A stretch of DNA of 64,000 bases from Puccinia triticina. Its lineage: Eukaryota; Basidiomycota; Pucciniomycetes; Pucciniales; Pucciniaceae. The first letter of the stretch is position 1; each line of letters begins with the position of its first letter. Below, piece by piece: positions 10,690 through 22,203 of this stretch. A program made the translations under genes and the position numbers. The notes beneath the pieces are model-generated. The model did no database searches. It saw nothing but the letters and a program-made list of their open reading frames with translations, and had not been told where the DNA came from. The stretch covers positions 3,844,001-3,908,000 of the forward strand of contig NC_070561.1 of assembly GCF_026914185.1 (NCBI RefSeq), written 5' to 3'.

Positions 10690-11066
10690 GTGGTGCCAAA
10701 TTTTCTATAAAAGAGAGGGCATTAGATTGCTTTTTTGTTTACCCCAGGCGTCCTCTGCTGCTGTACTTCCAGTGTGCGGTTTGTCCTCAACCCCCTCTGC
10801 TGTTGTTGCACTTGCACAGTTTGAGGGGCTCTACTTGGTGGCCCCCCTTTGCATTCAATGCGGCGCGCTGGGGGCCATCCACCCACTATTCTAAACCCTG
10901 CTAGACAGGAATGGATAGTGGGCCTAGTTAGTGGTTTTTGAATTTTGTGTTAGGGAGGCTTGTTTTTGTGATTTGTTTTTTTGAACCTTGCTTTTTTTTG
11001 TAATTTGGTTCATTTGTAGGGGGAACCCTTGATCTTTTTTTCTGTGTTTCTCTGTCTTTAATAAAC
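10690..11066 (+). repeat. LTR-like promoter/terminator repeat, copy 2
   Basis: Same organisation as 1425-1915, in the opposite orientation: CTATAAAAGAGAGGGC at 10704-10719, GGCGTCCTCTGCTGC near 10749, GGGGGAACCCTTGATCTT near 11020, and AATAAA at 11060-11065. The right end abuts the TIR element at 11067. Confidence 0.55.
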
Positions 11067-13559
11067 TTGGATTACTTTGCGCACTGTAGGGGTTGTTGTC
11101 TCGACGTCCAGCCCCCAGTGCGCGCTTTTGCCACGGCTCTTTGCGCACTGCGTGTTCCCCCCAAAAAACTCTTTGCCTTTTGTGAGATATTTTTAGATGA
11201 ATCAATAGATTGACTTTTTATGATCCCCCAAAAAAATAATCAAGTCAGTTAGGGGTCTGCTTGAGCCTACAGAAAATTGACAAGAAAAAATCATATTTTG
11301 ACGCGGCAAGCATTAAAAATGCCGCTTCCTGTGACCCAGTAGCCAAAAAAACTTCACAGTATCACCACAGACGTTTGCTCAGCACCTGTTTACGAGTGCC
11401 TTTGCACAATTCATGCCAAGGTTTGGTACTATCCTTGTTAGTTACTGGTTTGAAGTCAGTTTCAAATTGGTCTGATCTTGGTTCAAAGACCAGGTCATGT
11501 AATGCACAATCTATACTGATTTTACCTGGAATCATGCCAGATGTTTTTTGTAATGTAACCGTATAATGTACACCATAACTATGTTGAAACCCAGCCCAAC
11601 TTTATGATCAGTTGTACTCAATCTATAATTTTGACCAAAGATAAGAATTTTTTTGACCATGATGATTTTTAACCTCTGTGTAAACCCATACCCTACAGGT
11701 TGCTCTGGAACATTCTTTTTATAATTTTCAGCGCACACAGAATTCAAAAGGAGGTGTGTGAGGTGACAGAGTAATTATCAATGCTGCTTGAACTTGTTCC
11801 CCTTGGGCCAAGGTATAATATGGAGAAGGTATCTTATCCTTGCCAAAAATATGTCAGTTTTTCTTAAATCATGATTTTAATCTGCTTTGAATTTGGTGTG
11901 CATTTTCTGAGGGGCTAGCTGGAAGGATTTGTCACACAACTTTACGCCCATACATTTGTGTGACACCTATATTACCACACAGCCAAGTGATGCTGAGCTG
12001 AGTGCCCACGCAACACCGGAATATTAGATGAAATATTTAGAAGAGTTATATATATTTTCACCTATATGTACACACATTCTCTTGTTGGGATTTTCTGAAG
12101 TGATTAAGAAACCCTTGATAATCTGGGGCTCCCCTGAACTTAGCCCAGACTTCCAACTCTCTTGTGAAACAAAAATCATAAAATTTGCTAAAAACATTAT
12201 GTGAGAATGCTTGCAGCCCAGATGCCTATCTTCCACCTGCAAGATCACAAGGTGGTTATGGTGATTGATCAGTTAGCAATTTTTCATCATTTGATGCAAA
12301 AATAAAACATCAAGGGGATAGACAGTGAGTGAAGCTAGCTCAGTTCAGAAGGAAATCACCTTTTCTCTCAAAGTATGTGATGCTTATAGCATCAATCAAT
12401 ACAAAAGACATAAGTATCCACTATGTTAATTTTTTTCCACAAGTCTATAAATATCTTGAGTGATAAAAACAGAAAGAAGATTCATTGAATTTATGCACTT
12501 TCATCACAAAGGTATATCTACCAAGCCAAAAGTTTTGTTTTTCATATATGAAAACACATTTTGAGCGGTGTGGACGGCATAATAAGCACATGATCAATGA
12601 AAATATATTATTACATCAAGAAAAATCTGGTTTCTGCCAAGAAATGGAGATTGCTTTGCAATGCAGTTGAACACAGGTTCTGGAAAAGATACAATTACTC
12701 AAATAGTCCAGTTGGGGTGGATATCAGGTTGATATGAAACCATGTCCAACATGAATTCATACAAGATTCAGCATCAATTCAGACACACTTGACCATAAAT
12801 TCAATCCAAAATTAAGCATAAATTGGTGTCAAGTTCTGCAAGAGATCTTAGAGGGTTCCTAAAGAGAGGGGTGAAGGCACTTGCACGCAAGTGCTGAGCA
12901 AACATCCGTGGTGTATAATAGTGTATGTGAGATTTCACATCCTGATAATTTTTAGAATTTTCACCAGCTTTCCTGTATGTCAAATAGGTATTGCTGCAAT
13001 TTAACCATGTTGGGGCAGTGATCAACTTCCTGGTCTCCTCAGTGATGGTTTTTTTTTTTTTTGCAGCTTGATTAAAGCTGTGGAATCTCTTATTGGCTGT
13101 AAGAATTAAAGCTGGGCCCCCTCAAAGAAGTAGATCATTGAAAATTCAAGTGTTTTTTTGGTGAAAAATAGTTTTTGTCCAAAGGAGTGTGTATTTCTCA
13201 TGGAGATTTTAAAGCAATACAAAGAACTCATAAGAAAATTATTTAATGAGTGGGGAAGCATTGGTTATCTAATTTATTCTAAATCCAAAACAACTGGAAC
13301 AACAGTGGGATACAAGCATAAATTACAGCAATACCTGCTTGACAAACAGAAAGGTAGGTAAATTTCTGAAAATTTTCAGGTTATGAAGGGTCATTCTATC
13401 AATCCCTCAAAAAATATCCCAAGAAAATCAAGCCGTTTTTTTGGGGGAATTCACAGTGCGCAAAGAGCCGTGGCGGAAGCGCGCACTGGGGCCTGGACGT
13501 CAGGACGACGACTCCCACAGTGCGCGAAGGGTTTCCGGCAGTGCGCGAAGTAAGTCCAA
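11067..13559. mobile_element. 2.5-kb element with ~110-bp terminal inverted repeats
   Basis: The left end (TTGGATTACTTTGCGCACTG) and right end (the inverse of TTGGACTTACTTCGCGCACTG) are inverted copies. Each carries several GCGCACTG boxes and the shared block CCACGGCTCTTTGCGCACTG (11116-11145 and, inverted, 13450-13475). The interior is AT-rich with no recognisable transposase, so the element is non-autonomous. No clear TSD was seen, and the outer boundary may be off by several bases because the adjoining LTR-like repeat also ends CTTGGATT. Confidence 0.65.
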
Positions 13560-13643
13560 TCTAATATTGTCCAGGAAACTGTTTAATTCTATTGGTCCAT
13601 TGGGGAAATAACCATTGCCCTGAAATCACAGCAGCACAGCCGC

Positions 13644-14110
13644 AAGGGTGTAACTGCTGCGCTGCAAAAAGCGCAACGCAGCGGTCTTTGGGGCCGCTTC
13701 GCTGCGCTGATAATCAGCGGTTGGGTTGCTGCGCTAACACATTTTCATCTCACCGGAAAAAAGCTTGTATTTTAGCACGCTGAATCAGTGTCAAACCGCT
13801 GAATGGCCGCTGACCGCTTTTTCAGCGTCAGCGCGCTGATTTTGCTGCGCCCCAACATGGTGATAAGGAAAATTTGAGGTCAAATGGGAGGCAGAGGTGT
13901 TGGTTGACGTGTCCCGCCCTGCTACCACTGCGACAACAGTCACCGCTGCTACCAGGGCGCTGAACGCCGAAAAAGCGGTCAGCGGCCGTCAGCGGCCATT
14001 CAGCGGTTTTTCCGCCGCGCTGCGCTAATTGTCAGCGTTAGCGCTCTTTCCAGCGCTGCGCTGCGCTAAAAGTGCCGCTTTTTTCAGCGCAGCGCAGCAG
14101 GTACACCCTT
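13644..14110. mobile_element. MULE-type MITE built of CAGCGCAGCG words
   Basis: Perfect 9-bp direct repeats CACAGCCGC flank it (13635-13643 and 14111-14119). The first 22 bases (AAGGGTGTAACTGCTGCGCT...) are repeated inverted at the right end with one mismatch. The whole 467-bp body consists of overlapping AGCGCAGCG/CGCTGCGCT words, so it can fold on itself. There is no coding capacity. Confidence 0.85.
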
Positions 14111-14341
14111 CACAGCCGCCTTGATATCTAGTGTTTGAATAAAATATAGAAAACAAAGGATATGTCATGGCAAGCATCTTCGTTACATAGCTTACCTAAA
14201 CATTTTTCATAAGTTGCGATTAAAAAACAGATCAAGCATGAATTTGGAAAGAAGTGAAAATTCATTTATAGAGAGTGTGGAAGTAATAAGGAAAAAGTTC
14301 AAAATTTCAATGCTAGTAACTACAATGTCAGTTCAAATAAA

Positions 14342-14644
14342 TTATCTCCCTCCACGTCCTGGACGGTTTCGGCGTGGTCTTAGCTTGACACATCTATCAT
14401 TTTGGAGCACATACTTATCTGGACAGTCTGCATCTCTCCGCTTGAGTGACACTGACACTGTTCCAGTATTCAACGATTTGGTTGAACCTTCTGGGATCTG
14501 CTTTTTAATCACTCTTTGATCTTGTGCCAGAATATTGTCTTCACCCAGAACTGCAGACATACTGAGGAATATCAATAGCAAGGGAACAAGAAGGTGTGAT
14601 ATTTGGATGCCGGCGAATATGACTCCTCCTTTGATTTGAACCAT
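14342..14644 (-). CDS. Small secreted protein, candidate Kex2-processed peptide
   Basis: A 100-residue intronless frame. An N-terminal hydrophobic stretch of about 16 residues (HLLVPLLLIFLSMSAVLG) preceded by a short polar and basic start fits a signal peptide with cleavage near ALG-ED. A dibasic KRR site (about residue 70) would release a C-terminal peptide of about 30 residues that contains the only two cysteines of the mature part (DCPDKY...NDRCVK) and a strongly basic Arg/Gly tail. I chose the ATG at 14644; an upstream in-frame ATG at 14698 would bury the signal peptide. The family is unknown. It could be an effector or antimicrobial-type peptide, or a chance ORF. Nearby DNA is repeat-rich and there is no partner gene. 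Confidence 0.45.
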   Translation of the reverse strand: MVQIKGGVIFAGIQISHLLVPLLLIFLSMSAVLGEDNILAQDQRVIKKQIPEGSTKSLNTGTVSVSLKRRDADCPDKYVLQNDRCVKLRPRRNRPGRGGR

Positions 14645-15430
14645 AGTTGCTTTGTAGATGAAGGAAAAATCTGACTTAGAATAGCACAAGAATATCAAGT
14701 CATTAATTAGGTGTTATCCTTGAGAATAAGTGCTGGATTGAATTTATTCAAAAACTCCTAACAAACCTGATGTGAGAACAGTTTCGACTGCGGTCAATGT
14801 TGAGTGAAAAAAGTGTGCCAGGTGCCCGCCGTACTGAATGGAGATTTTCTTATCAGAAGAGTTATTAAGTTTCCTAGTATCAACATATACAGCTCAGGGC
14901 TTATTAACAGAGTTGTGGAATTTTTTCAATTGTCATGAATGAATGAAGGAAAATGTCAAACATACCTAGGGTTGTTGAGGAATGCAGATCAAGTGGACAG
15001 CCAATCAACTCACAACCAGGTGAGTATATTTGATACGAGGAGGAGTGAGCGCCGAGACTTATCAAGTCAAGATATGACGGGTACTTGATGTTAACTAAAA
15101 AACTACTATGATTTCCGTATGGCGAGGAAACCTTTACTAGGATATCTTTGGAGTGTAGTCAACTGAGAAGATGCTGTTGAGGAAGCTGGACAGACCCGAA
15201 ATAAGCTGCCATTTTATACACAATGAATGGATCGCTATTGAGTTTTGATACGGCTGGCTTTTCATTGCTTGCATACGTCGTGAAGTGACGCCACTCTAGC
15301 GCAAGTGCTGACTCGAGGCCTTGATAAGTCATTGAATCATCAGTAAACTAGCGGTAACACAACGACAATATCATAATCAGTTTTGGTCGTTCGCCTTCGA
15401 CTAGTACTATTGTAAATTGGTTTTTATTGA
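14645..15430. other. Non-coding, no recognised feature
   Basis: AT-rich sequence without a conserved frame or a clear repeat. It may include the upstream region of the small secreted protein on the minus strand. Confidence 0.4.
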
Positions 15431-15530
15431 TAGCAGCAACAAATACCTCTAGAGCGTATTTATTTCGTCGGACGCTTTGATGGTAGCAACAAATCCCTCG
15501 AGAGCGTATCTATTTCGTCGGACGCTTATT
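15431..15530. repeat. Two-copy ~51-bp tandem duplication
   Basis: TAGCAACAAAT, CCTCGAGAGCGTAT and TATTTCGTCGGACGCTT occur twice in direct order with a few substitutions (15433-15478 and 15484-15528). It lies just upstream of the hAT transposase relic. Confidence 0.75.
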
Positions 15531-15625
15531 AGAAGTGTGATTAAAATAAAACTATTGCTTTTTACTTGGTACTTTAGAAAACCTCGGACGGTGAGGCGTA
15601 TGACTTCAGTCAGGACACCAACAAA

Positions 15626-16760
15626 TTGATTGAAATCCAGCCAAGGGAAGCCAAAATGAAAACTGAAAAGAAGCATGATGATCCCTTTGAGTTCTTTGAA
15701 GAGCCTTTTTGGAAGAAAGGTGACAAACCCAACACTCAAATCAATTGCAAATGCAAATGGTGCGGAAAGACTTATCGTGCGCACGCAACATCTAGAGGCA
15801 ACTTAAAAGTCCATCGAGATGGATCAACTCAGTCCGAAAAAAAGCCACGGCTGCATGAACCGAGAGAAAGCTAAGAAGGCGGGTGCAAAACTACCCCCCT
15901 CAGTCGCCGAATGCAAAATTGCCCAAGCTAATGGCGGAGGTGATCCTGAGAAAACCGTGATCAGTAAGACCACTTTTGTCAATCGGTTTCTCAACCAATT
16001 GATCATGATGTGGCAGATCCGACAGGCTTCACGGATTGAAGATCCTTCACTCCGTGCGGCTTTTCAGTACTCCAACACCAAGGCTATTCTCTACGGTTGC
16101 AAGTGGTTGGCTCGGGAGTCAAAGAAGCTGTCCTCAACGCTCAAGAATTTTTTTTTTTGATGAGTTAAATCTACACTTCTATTCCCCTGTTGTTTCTGTT
16201 TTATTTATACTGACATTTTACATTGTTGAGGAACATTGAATAAGTTCAACCTAATCCATGATGTATGGGTGACAAAGGGTAACAGATTTGCTTTTATTGG
16301 GGCCGCGGTGGCTTTCATCAACTCTGATTTGGTTTATACGGTCCAACACTTGACTCGTAAAATGATTCCTTGGAAACATCTTGGTCATTTACTCGCACGA
16401 CCTATTGCAAGCCTCCTCACTAAGAAGAAGTTGCTTCACAAGATGCTTGCACAGACGACGGACTCTGGCTCAAGCAACAATACCATGGCCCAAGAAATGT
16501 AAAGTTTGCTCTACTCCAACAAGCCACCTGACACGGACTTGTGCCTGAGGGATCCAATGACTATGCATGTTTGTTGCTTCTGTCATAAGCTGGCCTTGAT
16601 CATCAATGCCAGCCTCTAATCCTTATTGCTTAAGACTCTTCCTCCGGGAAAGACAAAGGAGTTGGTCCTAGGCTTCTTTCCTATTCTTGGAAGAATCACC
16701 AAGGAGGATGAAGAACCCCTGGTTGGCAACTCCTGCAGACCCAACGGCCAATGAAGCTCC
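15626..16760 (+). pseudogene. hAT transposase (BED zinc finger type), disrupted
   Basis: The N-terminal BED-type finger is visible: CKWCGKTYRAHATSRGNLKVH (about residues 40-60 of the first frame) has the Cys-Cys-His-His spacing. After a frame change near 15850 the frame continues with AKLPPSVAE, NRFLNQLIMMWQIRQA, EDPSLRAAFQY, YGCKWLARESKKL, then after a gap near 16150 with NLIHDVWVTKGNRFAFIGAAV, ALTRKMIPWKHLGHLLA-like and MLAQTTDSGSSNNTMAQEM, which is the region with the first catalytic Asp of hAT enzymes. A further piece (CCFCHKLALIINA, KTLPPGKTKELVLGFFP) extends to about 16690. Stops and frameshifts make it inactive. The C-terminal dimerisation domain is missing here. A separate hAT tail lies at 26980-27650. 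Confidence 0.75.
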
Positions 16761-17187
16761 CCTATATGATGATGGCGCTTTGGAAAGCAATTACGGCAAT
16801 GCGGATGATGAGCTCTCAGAAACTGATACCTACAAGGATTGCAATCATCCTGTGTCAGCCAGGCTACCATTCTAGAATTGAGCCCCGCCTGCAGCTCCGG
16901 TAGTGCAACCAAGAGCACTGTAAATTGGGCTCAGAGGGGACCGCAGCACGGAACTCTGTGCTGCTTAGATTAGTTTCAAAGTTTTAAATATAGCAAGTAG
17001 CTTCCTATTTAGAGAAGCTAGACACCAAAAGGACCGCCGCGCCGTCCAGAATCTTATTGTAAAACAAATCATAACCAGGGACATGTAACAAAAAATAAGG
17101 AATTCCATAGAGAAAGATCTTCTTAGAATACCCACACAATTCACAGCATACAGCCGCTGGTAGCGTGGAAACAGCTTGCACCTGGTA
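16761..17187. other. Non-coding, tail of hAT relic
   Basis: No conserved frame was identified beyond about 16760. The sequence leads into the TA-flanked element. Confidence 0.35.
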
Positions 17188-17862
17188 CACCATGGGTGAA
17201 TTTATTCGAAATGATTTTGGTTGGCAACCAATATCATTTTGAGGTGTCTACCTGCAAGGGGGGAATGTTGTCAGACGTATGGCGTTTCCACTAGAATTCT
17301 ACTGGAGGGCAATCCAAAAATATCACGGATTGCCAATGCCTTTCCAAATTGCTTTTGAATGCTATTCAGAATGGTTCCGGGCTGTGGCAGGTGGTAATTG
17401 GCTCAAAATGAGGAACAAAAAAATAAACCAGCCAAAAGGGGGGTCAAACCAGCACCATGTTGCTGATCCGCCCCCACTGGAGCTACTTGACCACTATGCT
17501 AGACAAGCCATACTTGGCATGGTGTGATTTGTTTGCATGAGCCTGCATCTGCAAGGCTTGATTGGTCATATACAAAAGTTTTCCAGGAAAAATCCAGGAA
17601 AAATACCGGAAAGAGGTTCCAGTCTGTATTTCCTGGAATGAAGTTGAAACTTTTTTGACTTTGTTGTGATGCAAACCTTTTTTTTGGGTTTGGTTTTAAC
17701 CTGAATTTCAATTGGAATGATTCCGGTCCTTTGACCATACCAAAAGCATTCCAATTGGTTTTTGGTCCTTCAACCATACTGGAATGATTCCAATTGGTTT
17801 GTGATTTTTGGTACCATCCAGTAAATTTACTGGATGGAAACTATGAAACCTCACCCGTAGTG
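17188..17862. mobile_element. TA-flanked 675-bp non-autonomous TIR element, copy 1
   Basis: It begins CACCATGGGTGAA and ends with the inverse-type CTCACCCGTAGTG. TA dinucleotides abut both ends (17186-17187 and 17863-17864). The whole unit is repeated in the opposite orientation at 19055-20832. TA flanks suggest a Tc1/mariner-like target. A 2-bp flank is weak on its own, but four ends agree. There is no transposase. Confidence 0.65.
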
Positions 17863-19054
17863 TAGCGGCTAAAATCCTCAGCCACGTGACACAGAGTACT
17901 ACTGTCAGCTATGTTTATGAAACTTAGGGTAAAAACCCGTCAGAAATAAGGGTTTTTGCCCTAGTACTATAACTGTACTGAAATAAAACACTGGCAATAA
18001 TGTGCCAAACTTGTTACGTGGTATTTAGCCACTACAAGGGTTTATACACTCTTATATAAGAGGAGGATATTTGTAATTAATAAGGTTTACTTATTAAGAA
18101 CAGGGATATATAAGGTTTAGAATTAGAAATAGCTGGTAAGCGCTTAAACTGATTGGCTGCACGTCAGAGGCGGGAGTCTTACAGCAACTATTTATAAAGA
18201 TTTAACTGTAATAAATGCTTATAAGGGATATTGGCAATTTTTAGAGTTAAGATCTAGTGGGTTTCGTGCCAAAAGGGCAGAAATAAAAGAAGTGGTGGCT
18301 TTAATAAGCCAGAGGAGAATTTTCACGAGTTAACTTACAGGTTAATGGGTGGTGAAATGTCTGAGGGGACAATTACAGTGGATCAGTTACCTCCTTAAAT
18401 ACTGGAGAGGTCTTTGAGGGCGCTGAAATATTCCCATTGGTTTTGGCTATGGGTAAATGCCAAGAGTAGACGTGAAATCTGCCTTGGTTATGGGTATTTT
18501 AATTGTACAATATTACACAACTTCCCTTACTCCCACACTTGACATTTGTATAACCAATTGTCATGTGAAATAGCTTAATATGAAGTGTAATATCAATTTG
18601 TACTAAGTGTTACTCTCACCCGTGGTTCCTGTTTCACGGGGGAAAGGTATTTTACTAATTAATATAATCTTATGTATTTTAATTTATGTAAAGATTTTTT
18701 ATGTAGTTTTCCTGCTCTTTGGAGCGCTTTATGGCTATATGTACATGTATGAAAAAATGTATGAAGGAGTAGGAATGAGGGGTTACTTTGAGTGGGTGAC
18801 CCCCCTTAATTTATCACGAGGATTCTGAATATTCAATAATATTTCAGGATTTGTAAATGGTTTACCAGTTTTTGCAGACTTTAGGATACTTGTTGTATCT
18901 CTAAGGCTGACAACTACAGTACCTGCTTGTGTGGAAGCAACCACCGCCTCTAGGCGGCTAAACAATAAGTCACGCAAAACAGAGTACTACCGTACCTTAT
19001 CGCGTGGAAACTACAGCCGCCTGTAAGCGGCTAAACAAAATAAGTGTGCTTATA
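17863..19054. other. Spacer between inverted twin elements
   Basis: No gene is recognised. Short motifs recur near both ends: CACAGAGTACTACTG (17890) and AACAGAGTACTACCG (18979), and GCGGCTAAA three times (17867, 18954, 19027). Small palindromes such as CCGCCTCTAGGCGG (18945) also occur. This suggests an older interior element whose ends were overtaken by the twin insertions. Confidence 0.4.
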
Positions 19055-20832
19055 CACCACAGGTGAGTATTTAAAGTTTCCATCCATTAAATTTACTTGA
19101 TGGTACAAAAAACCAAAAACCAATTGGAATCATTCCAGTATGGTCAAATGACCAAAAACAAATTGGAATGCTTCTGGTATGTTCAAAGGACCGGAATCAT
19201 TCCAATTGAAATTCATGTTAAAACCAAACCCAAAAAAACAGGTTCACATTGGAACAAAGTCAAAAACATTTTGACTTCATTCCAGGAAATACAGACTGGC
19301 ATCTCTTTCCAGTATTTTTCCTGGATTTTTGCCTGAAAACCTTTCACCAGGGGAGATATGTTCCTACTCCCCAGGGAGTGCCTTACCGTAACTTTTTTCC
19401 ATAACTGTGCTGGAGGCCTTTGGTAAAGAAATATTGAATAGGTATGAACAAGACTGGAAGTCAGCTTGAAATCAGTTGGAAATCATCCTGAAATAAACCA
19501 TAACTTTCCAAGGAATAATCCAGAACTCATCTGGAATTCATTCAGAACTCATCCAAAATATAGGCCTTTCTTGGCTCCATGACCAGTGTGTCCTTTTCAT
19601 GGGGATGTGAAAGGCGCAGTATGTCATATTGTCCCCCTCATGTACTCGCGTACATCAGGGGGACAATTGGTTTCTCAACACAAAGTTTTTACTTTTCATG
19701 TGGCTGTGAAAGGCCCGTCCTGTGATATTTCCACCTCAATGTACGCGCGTACATTAGGGTGACTATTAGCAAAGTGCAAAAAAGTTCACTTGCATGTGCA
19801 CATGTGGATCATTTTTAAAAGCAAAAAAAGACAAAAAATCACACAATCATTTTTGTGAAGAGGCCAGGATATGTGGCCAAACTGGGGTGGCACTGCAATC
19901 CAACCTTGACTTACCTCAGACTTTCACCCCAATACAATAGTTTTCACCATTTTTTTAGCCAAATTCAAATTAATTACAGCATTTCCAAGAAAATGGGTTT
20001 CACTAATTTTACTGCAACATTACCACATTCCAAAATTCTAAACCCAATAATACCAAGTTGACTTTTACTTTAATTTTGTACACGAGGGCATATAATGTGA
20101 ATTACAAGAAACTCATTTTTTTACAGGAATTACATTCAAGAATGGCAATTTTGCTTTCCTATCCTTTGACATCATCAAACAGGAGCAATTGATGAGTTGG
20201 ACTTGGGTGAAATATCATTTCATCATATTTTTTCCTCTAGTTGTACCTAGAAAACAAAAGAATTCTACTCAACATTGTGTTGACTACCAAATCAATTCTG
20301 ACTGACTTTTGACTCACTTCTGCATCCACTTCAATTCATTTAGGGATGAGTTACTGATGCACATCAGGCTCACATCCGACCAAAACTCACATCAAATTCA
20401 GCTCTGGCACTCCCTGGGGAGTGGGAACATATCTCCCCTGGTGTTTGTATATGACCAATCAAGCCTTGCAGATGCAGGCTCATACACACAAATCACACCA
20501 TGCCCTGTATGGCTTTTCTAGCATAGTGGTCCAGGAGCTCCAGTGGGGGTGGATCAGCAAAATGGTGCTGGTTTCACCCCCCTTTTGGCTGGGTGATTTG
20601 TATGGTCCTCATTTTGAGCCAATCACCACCCGCCACAGCCCGGAACCATTGAGAATAGCATTCAAAATCAATTTGGAAAGGTGTTGGCAATCCATGATGT
20701 TTTTGGATTGACCTCCAGTAGAATTCTAGTGGAAAGGCCAACCGTCTGACAACGGTCCCCCCTTGCAGGCAGACACCTCAAAATGATATTGGTTGCCAAC
20801 CAAAATCATTTTGAAGAACTTCACCTGTGGTG
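19055..20832. mobile_element. TA-flanked non-autonomous TIR element, inverted copy 2
   Basis: The ends are CACCACAGGTGAG and the inverse CTTCACCTGTGGTG, with TA on each side (19053-19054 and 20833-20834). Removing the inserted CACTA-like element and one TTT leaves 676 bp, nearly the 675 bp of copy 1. The two copies are inverted and could pair over about 670 bp. Confidence 0.65.
19345..20443. mobile_element. CACTA-like non-autonomous element 1 (CACCAGGGG ends)
   Basis: The left end CACCAGGGGAGATATGTTCC and its inverse at the right match over about 40 bases, including a GGGAGTGCC block. The 3-bp direct repeat TTT flanks it (19342-19344 and 20444-20446). The twin copy at 17188-17862 shows the uninterrupted site (inverse of CAAAAGTTTTCCAGG near 17571-17585). 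CACYA-type termini with a 3-bp TSD fit CACTA/EnSpm. There is no transposase inside. Confidence 0.78.
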
Positions 20833-21058
20833 TAGCCCAGGTAGGAAAGAGCTACCGCCTCCAAATATCAGTCTTGGAGATGGTAGCACCAAGGAAATGA
20901 GTTTCCAATGGGCATCACACCTCAGAGATGGTAAATCCAAGGCCTACAGGTTCTGTCATGATGACCTCCACACAGATACAGACACTCTTCCACCCTCTAC
21001 ACAAAACTGGAGGATGGCTAGAGTTTCAGGTCATGTGGGAATGCTCAGCAGAAGCTGA

Positions 21059-21804
21059 GGCCCCGTTTGGCAGCAATTATGTTATGTGATGTTGTGCACT
21101 TACCTAATGTGATGCACATCACTCTTGAATTTCATATCTTTCAACATAACACAAGTTTTTGGCTGCCACTCGCGTCATACAGCTTGCCTACATAACAAGC
21201 TCCATGGCCGGTCATCAAGCGTACATACTGGCAAGGCCAATTGAGTGTTTAACTCCTCTCAAAAATGGCCGGTACACAGTCATCAAAGGGAATACAGAGT
21301 CCCTTTTGGGGAACACATAGTCCCATCAATGACCATTGGTCATTGATGGGAATACATGGTCCCTTGGATGACCAATGGTCATTGAGGAGAATATGTACAC
21401 AGTCCCTTCAATGACCAATTGTCATTGAGGAGAATACATAGTCCCTTCAATAACCGATGGTCATTGATGGCTGATTGTGTTGGATTGGTCATCAATCTCA
21501 ATGATTGTTTCCATTGATTGGAGTGTGTACTCTGCTTGGTGACCGGTACAAAGTCTGTACCAGCCATTGAGGTGAGTAACAGAGGTGGAGTTGGGAGTGT
21601 GTTGTGTAAGGGTGCCAATATCACCCCAAATACACCCCCAGGGGTACTATATTGGAAATGGCGGGGATGATGAGGAAACTTGTGATGACCCTCATAACTC
21701 CTCAAATCTGCCAAACATGCGAGTGATATGATATGGGCCTTGGTTAGGCCTAGTTATAGAAAAGCAGTGGTTATTACATAACATCACTGCTGCCAAACGG
21801 GGCC
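21059..21804. mobile_element. TIR element with GGCCCCGTTTGGCAGC ends (PIF/Harbinger-like?)
   Basis: The terminal GGCCCCGTTTGGCAGCA is repeated inverted at the right end (about 26 bases in all). The 3-bp direct repeat TGA flanks it (21056-21058 and 21805-21807). The interior carries at least four palindromes of the type CAATGACCATTGGTCATTG between 21320 and 21480. A 3-bp TSD with a GTTTGG end suggests PIF/Harbinger, though hAT ends can look similar. There is no transposase. Confidence 0.7.
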
Positions 21805-22005
21805 TGAGTCTCTGAGAAGAGGCTCAGTTGCCTATGATCCATATCCAAGAGACACAAGTCCTGTAAGCAACAGAAAGAGTAGAAAGACTATGCCCTACAA
21901 TAAGATGTATTGGAAGGCTAGCCAGGAGCTTGTAAAGCCAAATAGCTCGCCTCAACAGCATAAAAGAAGGGCTCTGGAGTGATGAGCGTGAGCGGGGCGG
22001 AAAAC

Positions 22006-22203
22006 TGAGGACAGCGGACACGGTGTGGGGAGAGGACGATGTTTGTGGAAGGATAAGTGTCATTACACAGAAAAGAGCCAGAGAGAGAGAAGAAAGAAAC
22101 AGAGAAGGAAACAGAGGAAGAAAGAAAGAAAGAAAATACTGGCTAACCTGAGGACAGCGGACACGGTGTGGGGAGCGGACGATGTTTGTGGAAGGATGAG
22201 GAG
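22006..22203. repeat. Direct duplication of ~50 bp around a GA-rich tract
   Basis: The phrase beginning GAGGACAGCGGACACGGTG and ending GTTTGTGGAAGGAT occurs at about 22009-22056 and about 22152-22197, about 144 bp apart. A purine-rich AGAAAG-type tract lies between. It is part of the LTR-like region that follows. Confidence 0.7.

Noticed and set aside
11067..13559. TSD TAATA around the 2.5-kb TIR element
   Set aside because: The word is short, AT-rich and not placed at equal distance from both TIR ends.
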